A stretch of DNA of 64,000 nucleotides, taken from NCBI GenBank assembly GCA_963697525.1, contig OY969087.1, positions 2,170,001 through 2,234,000 on the forward strand. Reading direction: 5' to 3'. Positions 52,153 to 60,648 of this stretch are shown here, piece by piece. Under the pieces are notes generated by a model. It did not search any database and had not been told where the DNA came from. It saw nothing but the letters and a program-made list of their open reading frames with translations. Made by a program: the position numbers and the translations under genes. Source of the DNA: Bradymonas sp963697525 (GTDB taxonomy: Bacteria > Myxococcota_A > Bradymonadia > Bradymonadales > Bradymonadaceae). Each line of letters opens with the position of its first letter. The first letter of the stretch is position 1.

Positions 52153-53514
52153 GTGAGTCGATTCAAATACATCACCGGCCTGTCCTCATTGGTATGCGTG
52201 GCGCTTTTCGCGGCGGCGTGTTCGACGCCCCCACCAAAGCCCGACAACGCCCAGGACAAGGTCGCCGACAACGCGGCGCAGAAGACGCCGGACGCCGAGC
52301 AGGAGCCGGCCCATAAGGACACTCTGCCGCAGGCCGACGACGCCAAGGTCGACAGCAAGTCCGACAAGCCCTCCAAGATCAGCGACGGGTTCAAGTCCGA
52401 TCTGGCCTCGGCGATCGACGATATGCGCTCCGGCGATCGGGCCGGCGCCATCAGCAGCCTGCAAGACCTGGTCGACGATCCCGCCGGCGGCTTCCTGGCC
52501 GCGTTTAACCTGGGCGTGGTCTACGAAAGCGAAGGCCACTACAAGAAGGCCGCGCAGCGCTACGCCCAGTCGTTGGGCAAGCGGCCCGGCTTTTCGCCGG
52601 CCCTGCGCAACCTGGTGCGCCTGTATCTGAGGCTGGGCCAGCCGCGCGACGCCGACAAGATCGCCCGCAAGTACATCAACGCCCGCCCGGACAATATGAC
52701 TCACCGGGCCGTGGGCCTGGAGGTCGAGCTCAACCAGGGCAAATACGAAGAGGTCATCCGCAAGGCCAAGCAGATCCTGCACCGCGACGAAAAGAACGTC
52801 GAGGCGATGATGATCATGGCCGAGGCGAATATCCAACTGGGCCGCTACGAATTGGCCGAAGCGATCTTGGACCGGGCGCGCGAGCTGCGCCCCAACCGCG
52901 CCGAGATCTACTTCAAATACGCCAAGATCCGCATCCGTCAGGACAAGACCAGCGACGCGATCACGCTGCTGCGAAAGTCGATCAAGCTGCGGCCCAACTA
53001 TCCGGAGGCGCATAACAACCTGGGCGTGCTGTACCACCGCGCCGGCGACGATCCCTCGGCGATCAAGGAATTCGGCGCGGCCATCGCCGACTACCCCGAC
53101 TACAAAGAGGCCTACCTCAACCTGGGCAACTCGTTGAAGGGGATCGGCAAGTTCACCAAGGCCGAAAAGGCCTTCAAAAAGGCTCTGGAGATCGACGCGA
53201 AGTACGGCGATGCCCTGTTCAACCTGGGCGTGCTGTACCTGGACAGCGATCTGGAGGGCATCGATAAGATCGCCCAGTTGCACACCGCCGTGGACTATTT
53301 CACCAAGTACAAAAGCGCGATGGGAAGCCGGATGACCAAGGACGACCCCGCCGACAAGTACATCGCCGAGGCACGCAAGAACATCAAAGTCGAGAAGCAG
53401 CGCCAGCAGATGCTGCGCCAGGCACAGATGCAGACCGGCGGAGGCGACGGCAGTGGTCAAAACGGCGGGGGCGGCGACGGCGGCGCTCAGCCCGACGGCG
53501 CCGACGGGCAGTAG
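52153..53514 (+). CDS. TPR lipoprotein, GltE-like
   Basis: The product is 453 residues. GTG at 52153 has TAGGAGA immediately ahead, overlapping the previous stop. The lipobox is FAAAC with lipidated Cys23. Residues about 90-390 are consecutive TPRs (AFNLGVVYESEGHYKKAAQRY, NLGVLYHRAGD, AYLNLGNSLKGIGKF). The C-terminus is Gly/Gln/Asp-rich. Size and architecture match the gliding-motility TPR lipoprotein GltE/AglT of myxobacteria. It is expected at the outer membrane. Confidence 0.87.
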   Translation: MSRFKYITGLSSLVCVALFAAACSTPPPKPDNAQDKVADNAAQKTPDAEQEPAHKDTLPQADDAKVDSKSDKPSKISDGFKSDLASAIDDMRSGDRAGAISSLQDLVDDPAGGFLAAFNLGVVYESEGHYKKAAQRYAQSLGKRPGFSPALRNLVRLYLRLGQPRDADKIARKYINARPDNMTHRAVGLEVELNQGKYEEVIRKAKQILHRDEKNVEAMMIMAEANIQLGRYELAEAILDRARELRPNRAEIYFKYAKIRIRQDKTSDAITLLRKSIKLRPNYPEAHNNLGVLYHRAGDDPSAIKEFGAAIADYPDYKEAYLNLGNSLKGIGKFTKAEKAFKKALEIDAKYGDALFNLGVLYLDSDLEGIDKIAQLHTAVDYFTKYKSAMGSRMTKDDPADKYIAEARKNIKVEKQRQQMLRQAQMQTGGGDGSGQNGGGGDGGAQPDGADGQ

Positions 53515-53707
53515 CTCAGCAGCGAAAACCCGTCGAATCAATGGAACTTACTGTACAGAAGTTGCTCGGTCGATTAAGGTAGAGGCGAATTCTCGCTCGC
53601 ACGCATAAAAAGCCACTCAGAGTAGCGAGGGCCCTGGCCGTGAAGGCTTGGTCAGGCGTCGACGCGAGAGTTGGAGTAACGACGGGACGACCCGCTTGGA
53701 TCACGAT

Positions 53708-53959
53708 ATGCGATCACTCAATGACACCCTTCGCTTGGCGCTGATGGCCCTGGTGGTGGTGGCGGGGCTCGTAGCGAGCTCGACTGCCTTTGCCCAACAG
53801 GGGGTTATCGACCTGGAAGAGTCGGTCATCAAGGGGCGCATTCAGAAGCCAGAGGCGTTCTACATTCTCCAGCATGCCAACCTGCACTACGAGCCGTTTG
53901 ACAAGAAACCATCCTTCATTCCCAAGCTACTCAAATCGGTGAAGAAGGAGCCGTTTTAG
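53708..53959 (+). CDS. Small exported protein
   Basis: The product is 83 residues with a signal peptide ending near TAFAQ. The mature part, about 53 residues, reads DLEESVIKGRIQKPEAFYI then a basic C-terminus. The ATG at 53708 lies within a longer frame. No family is recognised; a short accessory subunit of the motor complex is plausible because it precedes the TolQ-like gene by 220 bp. Confidence 0.65.
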   Translation: MRSLNDTLRLALMALVVVAGLVASSTAFAQQGVIDLEESVIKGRIQKPEAFYILQHANLHYEPFDKKPSFIPKLLKSVKKEPF

Positions 53960-54180
53960 GCATGTTGTCAAACACAAGAATCCCCGCATTGCTGGGCCGA
54001 ACTCGTTGTGTTATAGAAGTGACTCCTCGTTTTGGACCGCAGATCCCATCCACCCAATGGGAGGAGCCTTCGGGATGGTCCGACGTCGGGGTCTACGACA
54101 GATATAAACAGTGGAGCTTTTCGGTCTTCGAAGGAAGCGCCTGAGTAATCAGACTCAATTACCCACGGAGGTAACAGGAC

Positions 54181-54825
54181 ATGAGCGCAATTGCTGACGC
54201 GTTTCGCAACGGCGGTATTTGGATGTATCTCATCCTCGCCACCAGCATCTTTGCTATTGGCATCACCATCGAGCGATTCATCTTTTTGTTCTTCAAGTAC
54301 AACATCAATGCCCAGGCCTTCATGGCCCAGGTGCAAAAGCTTGTCATGGCCGACAACATCGATCGCGCCATCAAGCTTTGCAACGCCGCGCCGTCGCGCG
54401 CTCTGCCGCGCGTCATCAAGGCCGGTCTGACCCGCGCCAACAAAGGCGAGGTCGAGATCCAGAACGCCATTGAAGAGGCGACGCTGGAGGTGGTGCCGAT
54501 GGTGCAGAAGCGCACCCAGTCGTTGGCAGCCCTGGCGAACATCGCCACGCTGCTGGGACTGCTGGGTACGGTTCTCGGTCTGATCAGCGCGTTTAAGGCT
54601 CTGAAAACGGCCTCGCCCGAGAACAAGCAGGAGATGTTGTCCGCCGGTATCGCGCTGGCTATGAACACCACCGCGTTCGGGCTTATCGTGGCTATCCCGA
54701 CCCTGACGGCGCACCTGATCCTGTCGGGTATGACCAAGAAGATTCTCGACGAGATCGACATGTACAGTGTCAAGCTCGAGAACCTGCTGGTCACCCGCGG
54801 CAAGGGTGGCGCGAGCGTCGAATAG
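54181..54825 (+). CDS. MotA/TolQ/ExbB-type proton channel protein (AglR-like)
   Basis: The product is 214 residues in the inner membrane. Three helices are visible: about 12-32, about 117-140 (LANIATLLGLLGTVLGLISAF) and about 158-182 (AGIALAMNTTAFGLIVAIPT). The conserved GLLGTVLGL and small-residue third helix mark the proton-channel subunit. GGAGGT lies upstream. It would form a motor with the two ExbD-like proteins; AglR is the myxobacterial counterpart. Confidence 0.94.
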   Translation: MSAIADAFRNGGIWMYLILATSIFAIGITIERFIFLFFKYNINAQAFMAQVQKLVMADNIDRAIKLCNAAPSRALPRVIKAGLTRANKGEVEIQNAIEEATLEVVPMVQKRTQSLAALANIATLLGLLGTVLGLISAFKALKTASPENKQEMLSAGIALAMNTTAFGLIVAIPTLTAHLILSGMTKKILDEIDMYSVKLENLLVTRGKGGASVE

Positions 54826-54839
54826 TAAGTGCGCACACG

Positions 54840-54893
54840 TTAGGCGCATCCACAGTATCGGCGGCTCGATGTGAGCCGCCGATACGAGCCTAA
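54840..54893 (+). other. Strong hairpin between the ExbB-like and first ExbD-like genes
   Basis: A 13-bp perfect stem (54855-54867 with 54873-54885, 5-base loop) is flanked by an outer TTAGGC/GCCTAA pair (54840-54845 with 54888-54893). No T-run follows, so it looks more like a processing or stability element than a terminator. Confidence 0.88.
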
Positions 54894-54937
54894 CCGACGA
54901 GAGCGACCATGGGGTCGCTCGCCAAGGAGGATTTCAC

Positions 54938-55606
54938 ATGGCGCGTCAACGACGCGGAGGGGACGACGCTGAACTTCCCGAGCTTCAGCTTCTCCCTTTC
55001 ATGAACATGGTCGTTATCTTGATTCCGATGCTGTTGTTGTCGGTTGTCTTTATCAAGATCGGCGTGATCAACATCACCGCTCCCAAGTTGTCCATGGGTC
55101 CCCCATCGGACCAGCAGCCGGAGAAGGATAAGGAGCCGTTGAACCTGACCATCGCCATCAGCGCGAAAGGGTTTCGAATCGGCGCCAAAGCCGCCATCTT
55201 GCCGGCTGAAAGCGGTTGCCCGAGCGACGGGCCGACGATCTGTCTGGAGAAGAAAGACGTCGACGTGGCCGCCAAGTTTTCGGAGTCGCGTCAGGATTAC
55301 GCCAAAGGGCGTAGGTCTGCCGGCCAAAAAGCGTTGGATGAGGGCGTTGGCGCCTTCAACTATCGCGAGCTGTACAACAAACTGGTCGAGATCAAAGACA
55401 AGTATCCCGACGAGACCATCGTCAACTTGTCCGCCGACCCCGACGTGCCCTACTCGGTGCTGGTGCGGGTGATGGATACTGCGCGCTATCGTCTCGAGAA
55501 GGACTCGTATAGCCAGGACAGTGCGTTTTTGAGCGCCAAGGCCAAGTCCAAGGGATCGAAGTACGTCGAGTTGTTCAGCGACCCAGTGCTGTCGGTGGCT
55601 CAATAA
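54938..55606 (+). CDS. ExbD/TolR-like protein lacking the conserved Asp
   Basis: The product is 222 residues with one transmembrane helix near the N-terminus and a periplasmic ExbD-type domain. The helix reads LLPFMNMVVILIPMLLLSV. The Asp of the PFID motif of ExbD/TolR/MotB is replaced by Asn23. AAGGAGGA precedes the start. The periplasmic domain has an inserted SGCPSDGPTIC segment with two Cys. Confidence 0.9.
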   Translation: MARQRRGGDDAELPELQLLPFMNMVVILIPMLLLSVVFIKIGVINITAPKLSMGPPSDQQPEKDKEPLNLTIAISAKGFRIGAKAAILPAESGCPSDGPTICLEKKDVDVAAKFSESRQDYAKGRRSAGQKALDEGVGAFNYRELYNKLVEIKDKYPDETIVNLSADPDVPYSVLVRVMDTARYRLEKDSYSQDSAFLSAKAKSKGSKYVELFSDPVLSVAQ

Positions 55607-55633
55607 TCGCGCGTTGCGCACGGGAGAAGATTG

Positions 55634-56224
55634 ATGGCGAATCAGGAAGAAGTGTCGGGATTCAGTCAGGAGGAGGAGGAGTGGATCCAGGCCCAGCGCG
55701 CTCGCAAGGCGCGCCGTGGCAAGGGTGGCCGCGACGATGGTGGTGGCGGCACGCTCAACATGAACTCCTTCATGGACATCCTGGTCATTCTGCTGGTCTT
55801 CCTCATCGAGAGCTTCGGCAACCAGCCGATTAAAGTGACCGGTGCGGACCTGCAGGTGCCCAAAAGTAATACCAAGTTGCACCCCGAGGATATGACCGCG
55901 ATCACCATTTCGCGCAGCGCCATTCTGGTCAACGACAAGAAGGCCGTCGATGTTAAAGACGGCGCCGTCGACAAGAGCCAGAAGAAGGGCGGCGAGACCG
56001 GGTTCAATATCCAACCGCTGTTCGATACGCTGACCGAAGAGACCAACAAGAAGAAGCGCCAGATGGAGCTTCTTCACAAAGACTATCAGCCGGTGGCCAC
56101 CATCATCGCTGATCAGACCACGCCGTACCGGTTGCTCACCGAGGTGATGTACACCGCCGGTCAGGCGGAGCTGAGCAAGTTCAAATTTGCGGTCATCATG
56201 GGAACGCATAAGGCGAGCAAGTAA
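55634..56224 (+). CDS. ExbD/TolR-like protein with the conserved Asp
   Basis: The product is 196 residues. A 40-residue charged cytoplasmic N-terminus precedes NSFMDILVILLVFLIES, in which Asp48 occupies the proton-pathway position. The periplasmic domain follows. The ATG at 55634 is preferred (GGGAGAAGA just upstream) over TTG three bases earlier. With the previous gene it gives the two TolR-like subunits, as in AglQ/AglS. Confidence 0.92.
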   Translation: MANQEEVSGFSQEEEEWIQAQRARKARRGKGGRDDGGGGTLNMNSFMDILVILLVFLIESFGNQPIKVTGADLQVPKSNTKLHPEDMTAITISRSAILVNDKKAVDVKDGAVDKSQKKGGETGFNIQPLFDTLTEETNKKKRQMELLHKDYQPVATIIADQTTPYRLLTEVMYTAGQAELSKFKFAVIMGTHKASK

Positions 56225-56267
56225 GTGAGCGGCGGCGTCGTAGACACCGAAGAAGCGTGGCGAGTAG

Positions 56268-56316
56268 AAGGGGACACAAAGGGACGATGCTGACGGCTCT
56301 TTGGTTCCCCTTTTTT
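56268..56316 (+). terminator. Terminator-like hairpin before the TonB-like gene
   Basis: AAGGGGA (56268-56274) pairs with TCCCCTT (56306-56312), and an inner CAAAG pairs with CTTTG. Six T follow from 56311. It resembles an intrinsic terminator placed inside the run of motor genes, so it may act as an attenuator. Confidence 0.6.
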
Positions 56317-56353
56317 CTCGCTCTGATGTACTGGCGAAGCGCAAGGGTTCTTC

Positions 56354-57772
56354 ATGTCCAGTAAGCCCGGCAACAAGATTCTTCGCATCGGTCTGATTCA
56401 GAACGAACGGATCGTCGAAGAGCGCTTGATGCGTACGGCCCAGCCGGTACGCATCGGCCACGGCCTCAAGAAGAACGACCTGGTCGTTCCTGCCTCCAAT
56501 CTCCCCAAAAGCTTCCAACTCTTCGAGCCCAAGGGCAACGGGTACCTGCTGTACTTTACCCCGAAGATGTCCGGGCGAATTTCGCTGGGCGACGGGGTTC
56601 ATACGCTGTCGGATCTGGCTCGCCAGGGCCGCGCCAAGAAGAGCGGGGACGGCTACGTCCTCGAGCTCAATGCGCGGGCGCGGGGCAAGGTACAACTCGG
56701 GGAAGTCAAAGTCCTCTTCCAGTTCGTCGCCCCGCCGCCACCGCGTCCGCGTCCGGTGCTGCCGGCGTCGATGCGCGGCGGCTGGTTCAAGGGCATCGAT
56801 CGCTACCTGTTGGCGGTGGTGTCGATCTCGGCGTTGCTGCAGATCGGCTTCGTGACCTACGTGCAGAACCACGACTGGCCCGAGCCAGTCAGCGACCTCG
56901 ACAGGGATATCCCGGACCGCTTCGTCAAGATTATGACCAAGAAGGAGCCGGAGCCCGACAAGCCCAAGGACAAGCCCAAGCCCGAGAAAAACGACGGCGA
57001 GGGCGAGAGCAACCAGAAGGCGGACAAACCCCAACCGTCGCATCACGTCCAGAAGCAAGCGCCGAAGAAGGAAAAAGACGACAAGCCGAAGACCGCCGAG
57101 CAGCGCGCCAAGGCCGAGGCCAAGCGGCGCAAGATGATGGCTGAGCAGGTGCGCAAGTCGACCATCCTGCACCAGATCGGCGCGGTGACCTCCGACGGCG
57201 GATCGCTGGTCGATACGCTGTCCCAGGGCGCGGGCAAGACCACGATGAAGGAGGCCTTCGACGGCTCCACCAGCGTCAAGACCGGTGTGCTCGGTGCCGA
57301 GAAGAGCGGGCTGAAGAGCGGCTCGGCCGACGCCGACGGTACGGGCTCGGCGGCGGGCATCGGCAGCCTGGGTGAGACCAAGGGCGCCAAGGCCGCCCAG
57401 AAAGGGGTCAACACCGGCTCCAAGAAAGAAGAGCACGTGCACGCCCATATCGATATCAAAGGCGGCGGGCAGACGGTCGGTACCGGCAAGCTCGACGCTG
57501 GGCGCATCTCGAGCGTGGTACGCCGGGGCGCGAGCTCAATTCAGCGATGCTTCGAGCGCGAGCTGAAGACTCACCCCGATGCCGGGGGCAAATTGGTCAT
57601 CACCGTGACCATCGGCCGCGCCGGGCGCGTGACCAACGTCGTCGCCCGCACGGGCATCGGCGGAGGCTTCAAGAGCTGCTCGCAGCGCGCCGTCAAGCGC
57701 TGGCGGTTCCCGCGGCCCAGGGGCGGCGAGGTCATGTTCAACAAGACCTTCGTGCTGCAGGCGTCTAAATAA
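56354..57772 (+). CDS. TonB-like protein with FHA-like head, GltG-like (AgmX/PglI C-terminal domain)
   Basis: The product is 472 residues. Residues about 1-125 form a cytoplasmic beta-rich, FHA-like domain (VRIGHGLKKNDLVVP, GRISLGDGV) without a clear pThr-binding Ser/His pair. A single helix lies at about 150-170. A long Pro/Lys/Glu linker crosses the periplasm, and the C-terminal TonB-like domain (about 375-472) has RCFERELKTHPDAGGKL and SCSQRAVKRWRFPRP with two Cys. The architecture matches the myxobacterial GltG-type energy transducer. Confidence 0.9.
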   Translation: MSSKPGNKILRIGLIQNERIVEERLMRTAQPVRIGHGLKKNDLVVPASNLPKSFQLFEPKGNGYLLYFTPKMSGRISLGDGVHTLSDLARQGRAKKSGDGYVLELNARARGKVQLGEVKVLFQFVAPPPPRPRPVLPASMRGGWFKGIDRYLLAVVSISALLQIGFVTYVQNHDWPEPVSDLDRDIPDRFVKIMTKKEPEPDKPKDKPKPEKNDGEGESNQKADKPQPSHHVQKQAPKKEKDDKPKTAEQRAKAEAKRRKMMAEQVRKSTILHQIGAVTSDGGSLVDTLSQGAGKTTMKEAFDGSTSVKTGVLGAEKSGLKSGSADADGTGSAAGIGSLGETKGAKAAQKGVNTGSKKEEHVHAHIDIKGGGQTVGTGKLDAGRISSVVRRGASSIQRCFERELKTHPDAGGKLVITVTIGRAGRVTNVVARTGIGGGFKSCSQRAVKRWRFPRPRGGEVMFNKTFVLQASK

Positions 57773-57778
57773 ATCGCC

Positions 57779-57810
57779 GCCTCGGGCGTCTATCCAATAG
57801 AGCCCGAGGC
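57779..57810. terminator. Hairpin after the TonB-like gene
   Basis: GCCTCGGGC (57779-57787) pairs with GCCCGAGGC (57802-57810), with a further TCTAT/ATAGA inner stem. No T-run follows. It is a candidate factor-assisted terminator or processing hairpin. Confidence 0.55.
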
Positions 57811-57933
57811 CGACGCGCCAACTAAGTTGAAATGTCTTGGGCGATCGTCTACCTTGGATAGCCAGTGATGGATTAGTCTGTATACGCCCGCCTGTTGGGC
57901 GCGAGCCGGAATCGGCGAGTAGCCGGAGGAATC

Positions 57934-58545
57934 ATGAAACTAACCCGCGTTGCACAAGTGATGGCCGTGGCGCTGATGTTTCAAATGCTCGCTGTGGGCG
58001 TTGCTCGTGCGGAGGATTCGACCTCACAGGCGAAGGGCGCTCAGAAGGGCGCGGCGTCGATGGGCGATGACGAAGATCTCTCGCTGCTCGATGAAGATGT
58101 GAAGTCGCTGTCCAGCAAGGAGAAGCTGAGCCGTGCCGCCAAGAAGATCAAGCGAATGCGGACGACGCTGAACAATATCAGTGAGCTGCTCCAAACGGTG
58201 CGCGACAAAGAGCGCGACATCCTCAAAATTAACTGTATCAACGAAAAGCACGCGGCCATCAAGGGTTTCCTGAAGGTCAGCGAGCAGAGTTATATTGAGC
58301 TGAAGAGCGCGGTAGACAAGGGGGACGGGGGATCGGCCGACCACCACTACACGCTTATCGCCGTCGCAGGCCAAAAAGTGCGCAGCCTCGCCGAAGAGGC
58401 GCGCCTGTGCACCGGGGAAGAACGGCGCTACGGCGGCAAGCCCAAGGTCAAGGTCTCTCTCCCCAACGACGGCGACGATCACGTGGATATTCCCGATGAT
58501 AGTTCGCTGACTGAAGACCTTCCCGCGCTGACGCCTTACCAGTAG
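57934..58545 (+). CDS. Small exported protein of unknown function
   Basis: The product is 203 residues with a signal peptide ending near GVARA. A helical, charged central part (about 70-160) has two Cys (INCINEK, RLCTGEE). The C-terminus is acidic. GGAGGA precedes the ATG at 57934, which is chosen over an upstream in-frame start. It lies between the motor genes and the polysaccharide export pair. Confidence 0.78.
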   Translation: MKLTRVAQVMAVALMFQMLAVGVARAEDSTSQAKGAQKGAASMGDDEDLSLLDEDVKSLSSKEKLSRAAKKIKRMRTTLNNISELLQTVRDKERDILKINCINEKHAAIKGFLKVSEQSYIELKSAVDKGDGGSADHHYTLIAVAGQKVRSLAEEARLCTGEERRYGGKPKVKVSLPNDGDDHVDIPDDSSLTEDLPALTPYQ

Positions 58546-58640
58546 CCCGCACTATGCAGCTTCTGGGGTGCCCCAAGTTTGATGGCATTTTAGTGTTTTT
58601 GACGTAGTTGTGACGGCCTTTGGCCGCTTCGGACTGCCGT

Positions 58641-59984
58641 ATGAATTTCCGACACCTTCGATGGCTCGCAACCGGAGTCCTTGTACTGGGGCTCACGCCC
58701 TGGAGCCGCCCTGCGTTTGCGCAGCCCGGTGATGGGGTCCACTCATCGGATGGGTGGAAGCTCACGCCGGCGATTACGCTGACGGGTGGCTACGACAGCA
58801 ACCTCTTTCGCTCCACCGCCGGCAACGACGCCTCGGCCGTGCTGGGCGCGCCGTTGCTGTACGTCGAGCCCAGCCTGAGTATCGCCGATCCCGGCGATCG
58901 CAACTTTAAGCTGAGCCTCGACGCCGGCCTGAGGTGGAATCAGTATTTTGGTGGCTCCACGACGACCGGCACCGGCGGTGTGATCGATCCGACCCAGCAG
59001 AGCGGGCTGAGCGCACGGGCGAACCTCGACGGTGAGCTCAACCCCAAAGGCACGGTCGGGCTGAGTTTCGACGAAAACTTCGTGCGCACCAACGTGCCCG
59101 CCAACTACGCCGGGATCGTGTCGTACAACTGGATCGCCAACCGCGCCGGCGCCACCATCGGGCTCCATCCCGGGGCGCGGGTGCTCGACGTCGAGCTCGG
59201 CTACCACTGGTTGAAGTACGCCTACCAGACCGAGGCGCTGCAGTATCTCGATCGCGACGTGCATCGCTTTGCGCTGGATACGACGTGGAACTTTTTGCCC
59301 AAGACCGGCCTTTTGTTGCACGCCGACTACGGGCTGATTCGCTGGGCGGATAGTGCACACCGCGCGGCGAGAACCGATGTCACGTTCGATCCGCTGCTGA
59401 ACGCCAACGGATCGCCATTTCGCGCCGAGGGCGGTCTGACCGGCCTGTTGACCAGCCGCATCGCGCTGCGCGCGCTGGCTGGCTACGGCATGTCGATGTA
59501 CGACGCCGGCCCAAACTTTCAGGGTGTCATCGGCACCGTCGCTCTGGGGTACACGTTTGGCCGGGTCGACCTCAACAACAAGATCGAGCTCGGCTATCAG
59601 CACGATTTTCGGAATTCCACGGTCGGCAACTACTATTCTATGCATCAGGTCTTTGCGAACTACCGGCAAGGCCTGATGGACCAGTTGGTCACGTTGCACC
59701 TGGGAGCGCGCTTCGAGCTGCGAGATTATTCGCAGAACCTCGACGGGACCCAGAGCGCGACCAACAATCCGAACTCGCTCAACGATCAGCTGCTCATCGG
59801 TGAGGCCGGCGTTCGGACGAATATCAACGATTGGCTTCTCATCGACGTGGCGTACGCTCTCCGTGCGAACTTCACCAATGATCAGTACAGCATTCCGGCG
59901 GTCGACCCCGCCGACCCCTCGCTCACGATCCTTCGCAAGTACACCGAGCATATCGTCACGCTCAGCACGACCTTCCAGTACTGA
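58641..59984 (+). CDS. Outer-membrane beta-barrel, putative polysaccharide exit porin (WzpX-like)
   Basis: The product is 447 residues with a signal peptide ending near PAFAQ. The mature protein is a long series of amphipathic strands with YDSNLF near the start and a C-terminal aromatic (TTFQY) typical of outer-membrane barrels. About 18 strands could be accommodated. It ends 1 bp before the OPX gene. In Myxococcus such barrels pair with short OPX proteins; that pairing here is inferred. Confidence 0.82.
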   Translation: MNFRHLRWLATGVLVLGLTPWSRPAFAQPGDGVHSSDGWKLTPAITLTGGYDSNLFRSTAGNDASAVLGAPLLYVEPSLSIADPGDRNFKLSLDAGLRWNQYFGGSTTTGTGGVIDPTQQSGLSARANLDGELNPKGTVGLSFDENFVRTNVPANYAGIVSYNWIANRAGATIGLHPGARVLDVELGYHWLKYAYQTEALQYLDRDVHRFALDTTWNFLPKTGLLLHADYGLIRWADSAHRAARTDVTFDPLLNANGSPFRAEGGLTGLLTSRIALRALAGYGMSMYDAGPNFQGVIGTVALGYTFGRVDLNNKIELGYQHDFRNSTVGNYYSMHQVFANYRQGLMDQLVTLHLGARFELRDYSQNLDGTQSATNNPNSLNDQLLIGEAGVRTNINDWLLIDVAYALRANFTNDQYSIPAVDPADPSLTILRKYTEHIVTLSTTFQY

Positions 59985-59985
59985 A

Positions 59986-60627
59986 ATGGACGCGGTTGCC
60001 GGCGCGCGCCGGCTTCGCCTGATGGTGGCGCTGGCCGGGCTGGCACTGTTGGTGCTCGCCGCTGGCTGCGTGACCGATCGTGTCGATCCCGCCTATATGG
60101 AGCTGGTCCACCAGCAGCAAAAGCAGAAGGCGCCCGTGGCTGGTTCGCTGGGGCCGGGCGACAAATTCTCCATCCGAGTCCACGAGGAGAAGGAATTGTC
60201 CGGCGACTATACGGTCTCGTCGGACGGGACGATCAATTACCCCTATATTGGGCGCATTTCGGTCGACGGCATGACCTGCGGGCAGGTCGAGCGCACCATT
60301 ACCAAGGGGCTGGCCAACGGCTATCTGCGCAAGCCCAGCGTGTCCTGCTCGATCGTCGAGTACAATTCCAAGAAGGTGTTCGTCTTTGGGGAGGTCAAAA
60401 AGCCGGGGAGCTACCCGTACAAGACCAACCTGACGATCGTGGATGCGTTCGCCCTCGCCCAGGGATTTACCAAGCGCGCGGACTCCAACGACACCAAGCT
60501 CACGCGCAAGATCCACGGCGTGGACGTGCAGGTACGCGTTCCCATGCAGGAGATCGTCGAGGGACGACGCCCCAACCTCAAGCTTCTGCCCGGGGACATC
60601 GTCTACGTGCCCGAGTCGGCTTATTGA
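59986..60627 (+). CDS. Short OPX-type polysaccharide export lipoprotein (Wza-like)
   Basis: The product is 213 residues. The lipobox LAAGC has lipidated Cys28. A Poly_export domain (about 50-135: LGPGDKFSIRVHEEKELSGDY, VSSDGTINYPYIG) is followed by a SLBB domain (VFVFGEVKKPGSYPY) and LLPGDIVYVPES. It is much shorter than E. coli Wza (379) and has no C-terminal outer-membrane alpha-helix, so it needs a partner barrel. The ATG at 59986 follows the barrel stop directly. Confidence 0.93.
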   Translation: MDAVAGARRLRLMVALAGLALLVLAAGCVTDRVDPAYMELVHQQQKQKAPVAGSLGPGDKFSIRVHEEKELSGDYTVSSDGTINYPYIGRISVDGMTCGQVERTITKGLANGYLRKPSVSCSIVEYNSKKVFVFGEVKKPGSYPYKTNLTIVDAFALAQGFTKRADSNDTKLTRKIHGVDVQVRVPMQEIVEGRRPNLKLLPGDIVYVPESAY

Positions 60628-60648
60628 GCGACCCGTGCGCCGGAGCGC

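Noticed and set aside
53962..54144. 60-residue plus-strand frame before the TolQ-like gene
   Set aside because: No ribosome site, poor codon bias and no recognisable sequence; treated as leader DNA.
54890..57448. 852-residue open frame on the minus strand across the ExbD and TonB genes
   Set aside because: The plus strand encodes recognisable ExbD and TonB-like proteins with ribosome sites; the minus frame has only His/Leu/Arg-rich shadow sequence.
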